Notes under the pieces: generated by a model
The model's database searches: none
What the model was told of the DNA's origin: nothing
Seen by the model: only the letters and a program-made list of their open reading frames with translations
Translations under genes and position numbers: made by a program
Part shown: positions 25,635 through 38,339 of the stretch, piece by piece
Position numbering within the stretch: the stretch's first letter is position 1
Layout of the letters: each line of letters starts with the position of its first letter
From: Estrella lausannensis
GTDB taxonomy: Bacteria; Chlamydiota; Chlamydiia; Chlamydiales; Criblamydiaceae
Length of the DNA: 64,000 nucleotides
NCBI RefSeq assembly: GCF_900000175.1
Contig: NZ_CWGJ01000006.1
Coordinates: 1 to 64,000 of the forward strand
Reading direction: 5' to 3'

Positions 25635-26699
25635 TCAAATACGGGGGAATCGCCACTCGCGGTAGATGATCACTATGAATGTGAGCAGTGTCAATGGCAT
25701 GAGAAACCAAAGGGCGACAAAACTCAGGAGCGGAAGGGAGTGATGCGCTTTCGCAGATAAAATCAGGTAGCTGATATAGGCCACGTAGTAGATCAAAAAG
25801 ATAATGCCCTCCCAGCGCGATATTCTGTGCCCGGTAAAGAAAATGGGCAGGCAGGATATGCTGCAAGCGATTGCCACCGGCAAGTCAAAAAGCAGTGCGG
25901 ATTCGGCAACCGCGATTCCTTGAGGGGAGATCACCCCGGAGACTCCGATGATTCCTAAAATGTTAAAAATGCAGCTCCCGATGATGTTGCCAATCCCGAT
26001 TTCGCCCTGGCCGCGGATGCTTGCCAGCAGGGAGGTAACCAGCTCAGGTAGCGATGTTCCAAACGCGACAATCGTCAGGCCGATCATAAGCTCGCTGACT
26101 CCCAAGTCCCGCGCCAGCGCTACAGCACCGTTCGTCATCCATTCGGCGCCGAGCAGGCAGAACAGAAGTCCGGCGGAAAAATACCCCAACTGTTTTGAAA
26201 CTTCCACAGGCAGGCGGATTTTTTTGCTGGAGTAGCGCATCAGCTCCTCATCTCTCGGCTCTCTTTCACTCCATCCTCGTACAATGACAAAAAGGATGTA
26301 GCAAAGGCAGCAAATGACCAAAAACAGGGAGTTCAATCTTGTGATCACTCCATTGAGGGATAGCGCTAAAACCAGGATGTGCGCCCCGACCATGATCGGT
26401 ACCTCTGTCCACACCACCTCTCTTGTCACGATGAGCGGTTTGATAATGGCCGCTATCCCCAGGATAAGGAGTATGTTGCATATATTGCTGCCGAGGCAGT
26501 TGCCGATCACTAAATCCGGATGGTTGGTTAAGGAGGCTTTGATGCTGATCGCAAGCTCCGGGGAGCTTGTGCCAATCGCAACGATTGTCAGTCCGATGAT
26601 CAATGGCGGCACCCCCAAAAGGGCTGCCAGACGAGAGGCTGCCCTTACCAGAAGTTCGGCGCCGCCGATCAAAGCGATCAGTCCCAGTAAAAGGGTCAT
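25635..26699 (-). CDS. Sodium/calcium exchanger-type antiporter (CaCA family, YrbG-like)
   Basis: 354 residues from the ATG at 26699, which begins directly with the first membrane segment (MTLLLGLIALIGGAELLVRA); the longer frame to 26735 would overlap the preceding gene. It has about ten membrane segments. The two alpha repeats that form the ion site are clear: IVAIGTSSPELAISIKASL with GNCLGSNICNILLILG, and IVAFGTSLPELVTSLLAS with GNIIGSCIFNILGIIG. These hold the conserved glutamates and asparagines of the family. It exchanges Na+ (or H+/K+) for Ca2+ across the inner membrane. It follows the antiporter at 26704 by four bases, so both are one operon. Confidence 0.88.
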   Translation of the reverse strand: MTLLLGLIALIGGAELLVRAASRLAALLGVPPLIIGLTIVAIGTSSPELAISIKASLTNHPDLVIGNCLGSNICNILLILGIAAIIKPLIVTREVVWTEVPIMVGAHILVLALSLNGVITRLNSLFLVICCLCYILFVIVRGWSEREPRDEELMRYSSKKIRLPVEVSKQLGYFSAGLLFCLLGAEWMTNGAVALARDLGVSELMIGLTIVAFGTSLPELVTSLLASIRGQGEIGIGNIIGSCIFNILGIIGVSGVISPQGIAVAESALLFDLPVAIACSISCLPIFFTGHRISRWEGIIFLIYYVAYISYLILSAKAHHSLPLLSFVALWFLMPLTLLTFIVIIYREWRFPRI

Positions 26700-26703
26700 A
26701 TGC

Positions 26704-27822
26704 TCATGCCCTTTCCTTAATGAGCTCCTGGACACCGATGATGAACAGGCCCGTCAACACTAAGTTAAGCGCCAGAGATAACACGGCTACTATCAAAGCG
26801 GTACCACCGAGCCCATATCCCATGGAAGCGACGAGGACCCCCGCCCCGACTTCACCACGGGGGAACATGCTTATCGACAACGCCAGTCTTTCCTTCAACG
26901 GCGCCTCGTCTCGATAGCAAAACATGGGGAACATTTTACCAAGATTTGATACCAGAGTAATTAACAGCACATGAATCAGGAGAGTGTTCCAAGACATTCC
27001 ATCTGTATTGATCACAGGCATCGACAGGCCGACGAAGACCATAAATGTTCCGGTGATAATTCCAGCCACCCGTTGTTCTTCCGATTCATGAGAGTGGCCC
27101 TCTTCATGACCACCCGGTTCATCCGAGTGCGCCTCCGATCGTTTCATCATGCAGCCGAGGACAAAGGCCGGCAGAAGAACTTCCAGGTGGATAGGCATCA
27201 CATCTTCAAAAATCGAGGTTGTGTAATAGACAAGCTCGCATACACCGGCGATGACCCCAGCGTAAAGCAGTACCCAGGGATAACTTGTCGGCCATTCCAG
27301 TTTGTGCATGTAGCGCCAGGCAAGGAAAAGCAGCACTACAATCACCACCAAGTTGACCATAAGCTCCCATCGCATTCCCACCATCAGCATTTTCAGCGGT
27401 ATCATCAGAAGAATGGTGTCTAAGTCGTCAAAGATGGCTAAAACCCGTGCCTTGCGAAATACCCATGTGGCGGAAAGTCCTGCCGCTGCCAGCATGGAGA
27501 ATAAGACGCCGGCAGAGGTGGGCGATGAAAAACGGGCGAGGACGAGAGCGTCTTTCCAGGAGTCGGTATTGAGTACCCACACGAAGTAGGCTGCGCAAAA
27601 AATCCAGGGGAAGGCGGCTGCCGTTCCGGCAACCAGGTAATCCCATGCGTACTGTCTTGGATTGTTCTTGTCGATATCGAATTCGTTACCGACATGAATC
27701 ATGATGAATGACAGACACCAAAGGGTGATCAGGTCTATAACGTCTTTTCCTTTGCCACCAAGAACCTGAGAGCCTATCAGTCCCAAGATCAGCAATACGG
27801 AATAGATCAGCACTTTTTTCAT
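26704..27822 (-). CDS. Sodium/proton antiporter-like membrane protein (CPA2-type fold)
   Basis: 372 residues with about 11 membrane segments. Its IFDDLDTILLMIPL and SMFPRGEVGAGVLVASMGYG segments match the unwound-helix and charged regions of CPA-type cation/proton antiporters. A histidine/glutamate-rich cytoplasmic loop (HSDEPGGHEEGHSHESEE) near the middle could bind a divalent metal or sense pH. It is the first gene of a two-gene unit with the CaCA exchanger, suggesting coupled Na+/H+ and Na+/Ca2+ cycling. With a sodium-pumping Nqr in the same window, sodium-based energetics is a consistent theme. Confidence 0.8.
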   Translation of the reverse strand: MKKVLIYSVLLILGLIGSQVLGGKGKDVIDLITLWCLSFIMIHVGNEFDIDKNNPRQYAWDYLVAGTAAAFPWIFCAAYFVWVLNTDSWKDALVLARFSSPTSAGVLFSMLAAAGLSATWVFRKARVLAIFDDLDTILLMIPLKMLMVGMRWELMVNLVVIVVLLFLAWRYMHKLEWPTSYPWVLLYAGVIAGVCELVYYTTSIFEDVMPIHLEVLLPAFVLGCMMKRSEAHSDEPGGHEEGHSHESEEQRVAGIITGTFMVFVGLSMPVINTDGMSWNTLLIHVLLITLVSNLGKMFPMFCYRDEAPLKERLALSISMFPRGEVGAGVLVASMGYGLGGTALIVAVLSLALNLVLTGLFIIGVQELIKERA

Positions 27823-28104
27823 AAAATCTCCTAAAACAGCGATGCACCAAGCAAAGAACCCAAAACGTAAGCTTGGAGACTTTTTGCCAGTGAGTAGCGA
27901 TTTTCTTCAGATTAGTGATTAAAGGAATTATTTAAAACAAAAGCGGGAGGTTTTCTCTTTGGCGAAAGCTCCCATGAGGTAGTTTTGGGATCAACAGGAG
28001 GGATCTAGTTTGATGTGATCTGCTCTTTGTCGAAGGAGCGTGGGCCGCCGCAGTTTCGTCGTCGTTTGGTTCATGACGCCAAGACACTGCCGAACCGAAG
28101 CGAT

Positions 28105-31400
<3,296 letters not shown>

Positions 31401-31404
<4 letters not shown>

Positions 31405-34031
31405 GCTTTCTCAAGAATACCCGCCACTTCATTCAAAGCTTCGACGATTTTAGACGCATCCTTTCCACCGCAGGTGGCAAGCTGTTCCCTGCCGCCGCCG
31501 CTGCCGCCGACAATCGGTGCGATTTTTTGGATGATATCCGAGGCTTTGATTCCCTTTTTAACAATATCATCGCTCACTTTAGCGATGAGCTGGCATTTTC
31601 CCTCGCCCGCATCCACACCGAGAACGACCACGCCGCTTCTCATTTTTTCGAGGAGCGCGTCGGCAAAGGGACGGAGGTCGGCAGAGGTTACCGGAGCTTT
31701 TTCTGCCACGAAGGCGATGCCTTTGACGGTCTCGGCTTTGGCGGCAAAATCTTTTGCGGCAAGGTCCAGCTTCTCTCTTTTCAGTTCCTTGAGCTCCTTG
31801 GAAAGGCCGGCATTCTCTTCGAGAAGGCCCAGCACTCGTGTCAGAAGTTTTTGAGGTTGCGACTTTAGCTTTTCGGCAACTGTTTCCAGAAGGTCTTCAC
31901 TCTCTCTTCCAAAGTTCTCGGCAGCAGAACCGGTAACGGCTTCGATTCTGCGGATGCCGCTTGCGATACTGCTCTCTTTGCTGATGCGGAAAGCGCCTAT
32001 GTTACCCGATCTCGAGGTGTGGGTGCCTCCGCAAAGTTCTTTCGAGAAATCGATATCGATGACGCGCACTTCAGCGTCATATTTGTCGCCGAAAAACTGC
32101 TTGATGTCCCCGCGTTTTTGAACAGCCTCATAGGAGAGCTCATATGATTTAACGGGGTTGTTTTCCCGGATTTTGTCGTTGACTAAGTCCTCGATTGTTC
32201 GGATCTCTTCTTTGGTAAGAGCCTTGTGATGGGTGAAGTCAAACCTCAACCGTTCATCGTCTACGACAGAGCCGGCTTGCTTGATATGCTTGCCAAGCAC
32301 ATTTTCAAGGGCCCAGTGGAGAAGGTGGGTCGCGGTGTGGTTGTTTTGGATTTTAACCCTTCTTCCGGCATCGACGGAGGCTGTCACCTCCATACCGATT
32401 GAGACAGTTCCCGACTGGAGTTTTCCTAAATGGCTGATGACCCCTTTGTAAGGCGCTTTGCAGTCCGTTACCTGGAAGCTTAAGCTTTCTGAGGCGATGG
32501 AACCTCTGTCACCTACCTGTCCTCCCATCTCAGCGTAGAAGGGGGTTTTATCCAGGATGATTTCTCCTTCCTCTTCTGGGGAGAGGGAGGGGACAAAGGA
32601 TCCGTCTTTAAAGATGCCGATCACTTTTGCCGGGGATGTGAGCTCCTGATAGCCTGTAAATTGGGTTGGACCCTTTTCATGAAGGAACTTTTCAAAGGGG
32701 TTTTCACCCGCTATCTGCTGGTGGGTTTTCTTTTGCCCGCGTGAGCGCTCTTTGGCTTCCTCTTCGAGCTCTTCAAAGCGCAGAGAGTCGACCTGAAGAT
32801 TTTGGTCCTTGGCAAGCAGCAAAATCTCATCGAACGGCAGACCATAGGTGTCTTTTAGCTTGAAGGCGTCTTCGCCGGAGATGGTTTTTGTACTCTCGGA
32901 CGCTCTTTCGATGACCTCTTTTAAAATCGATCCACCGCGACGCAATGTTCTGAAGAAGGATTCTTCTTCCACCGTCAGGATTTCGGCGATGCGTCCGGCG
33001 TTGGCCTGAAGCTCGGGATAGTCCTGCCCCATCTCCTCGACCAAAGCAGGAAGCACGGAAGCTAAAAAGGGTTTTTCAAAACCGAGCATTTTTCCGTAGC
33101 GGACAGCGCGTCTTAGCACTTTCCTGAGTACATAACCTCGATCGGTATTTCCCGGCGCCACGCCATCGGCGATGGCAAATGCCAGACAGCGCATATGGTC
33201 GGAGATGACTCGGAACGCTGGCGCCAGCGTGTGGTCTTCCTCTTTGTAGCGGACCCCCGAAACCTCTTCCGTTTTTCGGATGAGCGCCCTTAAAACATCT
33301 GTTTCAAAGACGCTGTCGACGCCCTGCTTGAGGAGCGCCACCCTCTCCAAGCCAGAACCTGTATCGACGGAGGGTTTGGGCAGATTTTCAAGGGTTTTGG
33401 CGTCAAGGCGGTTGTACTGCATAAAGACTAAGTTCCAAAACTCTAAAAAGCGCTCGCCGCTCGCGTCTTCGTAGGGATTGCTCGCTGTCGAATAGCTGCT
33501 GCCTCTGTCATAGAGAAGCTCAGAGCATGGACCGCAAGGGCCGGTGTCGCCCATGGCCCAGAAGTTGTCTTTCTCCCCAAGCCTTACGATGCGTTTTTCG
33601 GGGACGTAGCGTTTCCAGATCTCGAAGGCCTCATCATCTTTTTCAAAGACGGAGGGCCAGATACGGTCTCCGTCAAACTCAAAGACCTTAAGAGCCACTT
33701 CCCAGGCAAATTTGATGGCCTCTTCCTTGAAATAGTCCCCAAAAGAGAAGTTGCCCAGCATCTCAAAAAAGGTTAAGTGGCGCCGAGTATGGCCGACGTT
33801 GTCCAGATCGTTATGTTTGCCGCCCACGCGGATGCATTTTTGGCTGGAGCAGGCCCTGACATAGCTGCGCTTGCTTTTTCCCAAAAAAACATCTTTAAAT
33901 TGATTCATCCCGGCGTTTGTGAAGAGGAGTGTGGGGTCATCATGAGGCAGCACGGGGGAAGAGGGGACGATGGTGTGCCCGTTTGTTTGGAAATAGGTGA
34001 GATAATTTTTTCTGATGACAGCAGATTTCAT
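31401..34031 (-). CDS. alaS: Alanyl-tRNA synthetase
   Basis: 876 residues, the normal length. The N-terminal catalytic core starts with [20 protein letters not shown] and [15 protein letters not shown]. The editing domain carries [11 protein letters not shown] and [15 protein letters not shown], which provide the zinc/editing residues, and a C-terminal glycine-rich region ([17 protein letters not shown]) ends the protein. It charges tRNA-Ala and removes mischarged serine. It is followed by mfd with a four-base overlap. The 250-base upstream gap holds a copy of the hairpin repeat family (34105-34174). Confidence 0.97.
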
Positions 34032-34104
34032 AATCGTGATTTTCCTTGAAAAGAACCTTAAGTGAAAGACTAGTGCTCCAGAAAGCCCAAAAGGAGAGGG
34101 TGCT

Positions 34105-34174
34105 TACTGAATGTGTCTTAAAAATTTGGCTTTAGCAAAGCCAAAATCCGAAACAGTGAGACACTTTCGCTATA
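34105..34174. repeat. Hairpin repeat family 1, copy before alaS
   Basis: This 70-bp element reads TACTGAATGTGTCTTAAAAA at the left and ends with TGAGACACTTTCGCTATA. It is a degenerate pair of the terminal repeats seen at 53766-53928. A second weak relative may follow at 34211-34258 (TATACCGAAACAACTTGAAA). Confidence 0.65.
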
Positions 34175-34281
34175 ACGCCTGTTTTCCGGGTATTTTAGCT
34201 GATGGAGCAATTATACCGAAACAACTTGAAATTTTCCATTGGGATAGCGTGCTCCGGTAAACAGGGATCGATTTTCCGCTC

Positions 34282-35763
34282 TTAATAGATTTTTTTGGAA
34301 GGTTTTTCCTGAAAATGTATTTGGCTGACTCTCTTTTTTAATTTATAGATGCTCAATGAGATAGCCTCGACCCTCATCAAAGGGGGATCGATCATGTCCA
34401 GAACTTGCATGCACCTTGCGGGGTGGGTGAAAGATAATGCCTCGGCTACTTCGGCGAGCAATGGGAATTTCAACGAGTCGGGCAGCGTTGCCGCGGCCTC
34501 GATTGCCCGCTCGGCACTCTCTATCCCTTTCATGGGATCTTTTAAAATATAGACTTTAGTAATCAAAATTTCAAATTTAGCGCGCCATTGTCTTTGAATC
34601 GTCTTGGCCAAGGCTTCTGCCTCGATGATTAGCGCTTTTCCCTTTACCTGATCGATTAACCGGCTAAGCTTGATAAACGCTCTTGCTTTTTGGAAATCGC
34701 TGAGAAAAGTTTGGGCTGCAGCGACCGTTCTCTCAAGAATGTCACCACCTTCCTTTTTCCCCAAAAGTGCAGCTGTTTTTGCAATATTGATAACCAAGGT
34801 ATCGGTGATAAGTTTCTTGTGTTCAAACACAAGGTCAAGGGAGGATTGCAAACACGTTTGGGCAATTGCAGGGTGCAATGACGCAACCTCCATTGCCATG
34901 TCGACCAATCCCACGATTTTGGCGCCCGGCAGGCATTGGTTGGTTGCTTTCACCGCTTGTTTGAGGAGAGCTACGCTTTTGTCAGGTTCTTGCTCAGCGG
35001 CGATCACTGCTATCATAGTCAGAAGCCTGGTGCGGGTCTGGTTGCTTTTGAGAGCGGTGATTTCATTCTGGAAGCTGAAAGCAAGCTCTATTGCGTCTTT
35101 TGGGAAAAGACTTGCCAACTTTTTGACGAGCGGCAAAAGAGCCATGAGGTGGCCGGCGCTTCTTTTTTTCTCTCTGAGCACGGTAAAGACATGAGTCTTA
35201 AGCATCAGGGCTGCCTCGGGATAAAATGGAAGGCAGGGGATAATCAGGGACGTTTTTGCGTGCAGGCTGCGGATGGAGTCGTCTGTAGTCTGACAAGCCA
35301 TCAGCCCTTGCTGCACCATGACGCATCTTCTTTCTGTTGTGAGGCCCTCGTGCGAGGAGAGCAGCCAAGCAAGGGCGCTGACTTTTTCGACGGAATTTTC
35401 CATTTGTAGTGCCACGCGTTCAGCAGAGAGGCGATCTATCTGGGCAAGGGCTTTGATACATTTCAGCTCTACCGCCAAGTTGCTGCACTCAGTGGGGTCA
35501 CGAGGCTCTGCATGTTTTGATGTTTTGCGATCCAAATAGCAGGAATTGAGTTTTTTATAAAATGAGGTGAGGTTCTTTAGGGCGGTGTTTTCCTTAAATA
35601 TCTGGTGGAAGGTTGTACAGGTTAGCATCAGGCTTTGGCTGTTGCATATGACTTGAAAAAAAATCAGTGTGAGAAGTTCTTTCGGGAGCTCTGTCAAAGG
35701 GGGGGGAGATAAAGCAGCGACCGAAGTGGAAACAGGATGACGGCTGACTGAGAAAGGTGACAT
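34282..35763 (-). CDS. F-box-like protein with helical repeat C-terminus
   Basis: 493 residues, no signal peptide. Residues about 24-60 (TELPKELLTLIFFQVICNSQ, LMLTCTTFHQIFKE) fit the F-box pattern LPxELLxxIF...CxxF. The remaining 400 residues are alpha-helical and look like irregular TPR/HEAT-type repeats (AEALAKTIQRQWRAKFEILI, AIEAAATLPDSLKFPLLAEV, SFTHPARCMQVLDMI). This differs from the LRR array but has the same logic: an F-box-like head plus a repeat domain. It stands alone between alaS and a divergently placed gene. A host ubiquitin-ligase adaptor role is inferred. The F-box assignment rests on about 35 residues and could be wrong. Confidence 0.6.
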   Translation of the reverse strand: MSPFSVSRHPVSTSVAALSPPPLTELPKELLTLIFFQVICNSQSLMLTCTTFHQIFKENTALKNLTSFYKKLNSCYLDRKTSKHAEPRDPTECSNLAVELKCIKALAQIDRLSAERVALQMENSVEKVSALAWLLSSHEGLTTERRCVMVQQGLMACQTTDDSIRSLHAKTSLIIPCLPFYPEAALMLKTHVFTVLREKKRSAGHLMALLPLVKKLASLFPKDAIELAFSFQNEITALKSNQTRTRLLTMIAVIAAEQEPDKSVALLKQAVKATNQCLPGAKIVGLVDMAMEVASLHPAIAQTCLQSSLDLVFEHKKLITDTLVINIAKTAALLGKKEGGDILERTVAAAQTFLSDFQKARAFIKLSRLIDQVKGKALIIEAEALAKTIQRQWRAKFEILITKVYILKDPMKGIESAERAIEAAATLPDSLKFPLLAEVAEALSFTHPARCMQVLDMIDPPLMRVEAISLSIYKLKKRVSQIHFQEKPSKKIY

Positions 35764-36208
35764 AAAAATCTAATCTTCAAGCATTAAAGCGATTTATACT
35801 AAAAGCGTCTGCCAATGTGGAATTTCAGCACATCTGGAGACGCTTTCTTTAAGAGACGGTTAACGGATCGGCCTCTTGTGGATTTGGGGATGAATATCAG
35901 CTCTCGCATCTCGACCCCTAAAAAAGGATCTAAAAGCCGGCAAAACAACCTCAAAAATCGAAAAAAACCGAATCCATTAACAGTCTCCAGGGGAACTTTC
36001 TACAGGGTTTTTACGATGAATGGGGCGATTATAGCATTTTTTAATATCAAACGTCTTTAAACAAAAAATAATATATCGATAAATAATTGATTAAGTCGTT
36101 GTTTAATAGTATTTTAAGTTTGGTTTCGCTCCCTTTCGATCACAGGAGCAAGATATCGTCTTGCTGATCAGAAGAGGCTATGTCATAATAAAAACGGGGG
36201 TGATTCAT
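35764..36208. other. Intergenic region with inverted-repeat element
   Basis: It contains a family 2 inverted-repeat element (35853-35987). Just before it, TATACTAAAAGCGTCTGCCA near 35796 and GGAGACGCTTTCTTTA near 35836 form a possible degenerate family 1 copy. The AT-rich stretch 36060-36130 probably holds the promoter of the 36209 gene. A short frame at 35815-36060 lies across the repeat and is not considered a gene. Confidence 0.5.
35853..35987. repeat. Inverted-repeat family 2, copy 1
   Basis: The left end GAGACGGTTAACGGATCGG and the right end CCGAATCCATTAACAGTCTC are inverted copies with few mismatches, enclosing about 95 bases. The same termini occur at 36743-36873 and 43552-43692. Confidence 0.6.
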
Positions 36209-36709
36209 ATGGACTTAACAGAAAAAACGGTGGCGGATTTGGAGTGCGCTTTGGAAAAACAGATCCGCTCGCTCAGAGGGTTGCTCAGCAGCTTAACAGA
36301 GGAAGAAGAGGGGTTACGGGATGGCAATGAGGAGCGCGTTGAGGAAATATTGGAAAGACGACTTTCCCTTTTTGAACTCTTTGAAGAGGCAGAAGAGGAA
36401 GCGCGTCCGTTAATCGAGCAGTATACCATCGATTTGAAAATTCCAAATGTCCAGTTTCAATCCATCAAGTTGGAAGAACTCCTTTACCTTAAAGAGGCCC
36501 TGTCTTATGAAGATGTTCGCCTAATGGCTTTGGTCGACCAGCTCATTACGCTGGTGGAGAAAATCCATGAGAAGAGCCATTCCCTTTTGGTCTTCGATTA
36601 CTGCGCATTCAAAAAAGAGAACTATTTCCTGCGCCAGCAGCAGACTCAGCCCAAAAAACCCAAGACACAGGTGGGTCTCATCGAGTCGAGACGTTCCTAT
36701 ACAGATTGA
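36209..36709 (+). CDS. Coiled-coil protein, FlgN/type III chaperone-like
   Basis: 166 residues from the ATG at 36209, which has CGGGGG in front; the frame from 36161 adds 16 doubtful residues. Residues about 8-70 form a charged coiled coil (ALEKQIRSLRGLLSSLTEEE, RRLSLFELFEEAEEEARPLI). Heptads continue around 100-130, and the tail is lysine/glutamine-rich. The leading part (repeated L, E and a short loop DGNEERVEEILERR) resembles FlgN-type export chaperones. No partner gene is next to it. The assignment is weak. Confidence 0.4.
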   Translation: MDLTEKTVADLECALEKQIRSLRGLLSSLTEEEEGLRDGNEERVEEILERRLSLFELFEEAEEEARPLIEQYTIDLKIPNVQFQSIKLEELLYLKEALSYEDVRLMALVDQLITLVEKIHEKSHSLLVFDYCAFKKENYFLRQQQTQPKKPKTQVGLIESRRSYTD

Positions 36710-36742
36710 TCCGACTTCTTTTTTCCATTCAGGCAAGTTTTT

Positions 36743-36873
36743 GAGACTGTTGCCGGATTTGGGGATCATTGTGCCTATTTTTGGGGGGGCCATATCACAG
36801 CCCCCGCATGTTGACCAATGATGAATCAAAAGTTGGCGAAAACTCGAAGAAATCCGAACCCGTTAACAATCTC
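36743..36873. repeat. Inverted-repeat family 2, copy 2
   Basis: The left end GAGACTGTTGCCGGATTTGG pairs with the right end CCGAACCCGTTAACAATCTC. The interior (ATGAATCAAAAGTTGGC) matches copy 3 (ATGAATCAAAATTGGC). It ends one base before a family 1 copy. Confidence 0.65.
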
Positions 36874-36874
36874 T

Positions 36875-36916
36875 TACCGAACGTGTTTCAAAATATTTGG
36901 ATGGTGCTTCCGGTAT
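36875..36916. repeat. Hairpin repeat family 1, short copy
   Basis: The ends TACCGAACGTGTTTCAAAA and GCTTCCGGTATA are inverted; total 42 bp. It abuts the family 2 element on its left. Confidence 0.5.
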
Positions 36917-37116
36917 AAACCCCAAATTCGACGCACGTACGGTACCGGTCAAAAGCTCTAGGGTTGAATTATTTGAATGGAGTTTGTAAGAATGCCCTTC
37001 TTTGTGTAACACCTATGCATAGTTTAACCAACGGGGCTTTGACACTGCCCAACCCCTCAAAATCAAGAAGTTTTAGCACTTGATTTGATGGATAGAAGAG
37101 ATAGGAGCATTTTTCA

Positions 37117-38337
37117 ATGGACGCCGCCACCTTTTTACTGCAGCTGGTACTCATTCTCTTCTCCGCCAGAGTCGTCGGGGAGATTGCCGCTTTCTACAAA
37201 GTGCCCTCCGTCATCGGCGAACTCATCGCCGGAATCATCATCGGTCCGAGCCTTTTAGGGATCGTCACATTGAGCGAACCGCTACAGCTTCTCGCCGAAA
37301 TAGGAGTCATCCTGCTTCTTTTTGAGGTAGGTCTGGAGACAGATGTCGGCAGGCTTGCTTCCAGCGGACTGCAGGCGATGGTTGTGGCGATCGGAGGAGT
37401 GGCAGTACCCTTCGGTTTGGCCTTCTTGCTTAGCTATTATCTATTTCACTTCTCCCTCATCGCCTCTCTTTTTATCGGCTGTACGCTGACTGCCACCAGC
37501 ATCGGAATCACGCTGCGGGTGCTTGCCGATTTAAAGAAACAAAACAGTAAAGAGGCGCAGGTGATTATCGGAGCGGCTGTTTTGGACGATATCATCGGCA
37601 TCGTCTTACTTGCGATGCTCTATGAATTTACCACCAGCGGCGATGTGAACATCTGGAATGCCGGAAGGGTACTGATCTTCATTGTCGTCTTCTTCCTTCT
37701 CTCGCCGATTGCAGCGAAAGCTATCGGACAGACGATAAAAAAATGGGACGAACTCAGTGAAATTCCCGGTCTTTTGCCCACCACGATTGTTTCACTCATC
37801 CTCCTCTTCGCCTGGATCGCCCATGAACTTGGCGCTCCGGAGCTTTTAGGAGGTTTTGCTGCTGGGCTTGCCCTTTCGCGTCGTTTCTTTTTCCCCTTTG
37901 CCGCCTTCCTTCACGAAACACCTCACTTCAGCCATCGTGTCGAAGAGCAGATGCGGCCGATCGTGCACCTTTTCTCGCCTATCTTTTTCGTCTCCATCGG
38001 GTTATCGCTGAACTTAAAAGAAGTTGCCTGGGATTCCGCGAACGTCTGGGTGTTGACCAGCGCGTTACTGATTGCAGGGGTCGTTGGAAAGATGGCAGCA
38101 GGCTTCTTTCTTAGGGGAGAAAACACCTTTTCCAAGCTGGTTATCGGGACGGCGATGGTGCCTAGGGGAGAGGTCGGCCTCATTTTTGCCAACGTGGGAC
38201 TCAGTTCCGGGGTTTTGCATGATGAGACATACGCCTCGATCATCTTAGTGATTACCATCACAACCCTTTTAGCGCCCTTCGGTCTGAGGGCACTCTACAG
38301 CAGGGAACACTCTTCGTCGAATGTTCCCAGCCCGTGA
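37117..38337 (+). CDS. Cation/proton antiporter, CPA2 (KefB-like) type
   Basis: 406 residues with about 12 membrane segments and no C-terminal nucleotide-binding (RCK/TrkA-N) domain. Family marks are VPSVIGELIAGIIIGPSLLG, LFEVGLETD, the paired acidic motif GAAVLDDIIGIVLLAML and MVPRGEVGLIFANVGLSSGV. It exchanges Na+ or K+ for H+ at the inner membrane. An AGGAG string lies upstream of the ATG. Its stop is only two bases from the stop of the convergent 38340 gene. It adds to two other cation exchangers in this window. Confidence 0.9.
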   Translation: MDAATFLLQLVLILFSARVVGEIAAFYKVPSVIGELIAGIIIGPSLLGIVTLSEPLQLLAEIGVILLLFEVGLETDVGRLASSGLQAMVVAIGGVAVPFGLAFLLSYYLFHFSLIASLFIGCTLTATSIGITLRVLADLKKQNSKEAQVIIGAAVLDDIIGIVLLAMLYEFTTSGDVNIWNAGRVLIFIVVFFLLSPIAAKAIGQTIKKWDELSEIPGLLPTTIVSLILLFAWIAHELGAPELLGGFAAGLALSRRFFFPFAAFLHETPHFSHRVEEQMRPIVHLFSPIFFVSIGLSLNLKEVAWDSANVWVLTSALLIAGVVGKMAAGFFLRGENTFSKLVIGTAMVPRGEVGLIFANVGLSSGVLHDETYASIILVITITTLLAPFGLRALYSREHSSSNVPSP

Positions 38338-38339
38338 CT

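Noticed and set aside
27823-28104. Possible tRNA or small RNA gene between the antiporter and mfd
   Set aside because: No cloverleaf or T-loop sequence could be found. A weak GGGAGG/CTCCC pairing is not enough to call an RNA.
36209-36709. Possible CRISPR-like or tandem repeat behind the coiled-coil gene
   Set aside because: The repeated sequences there are two inverted elements (family 2 and family 1), not direct repeats with spacers.
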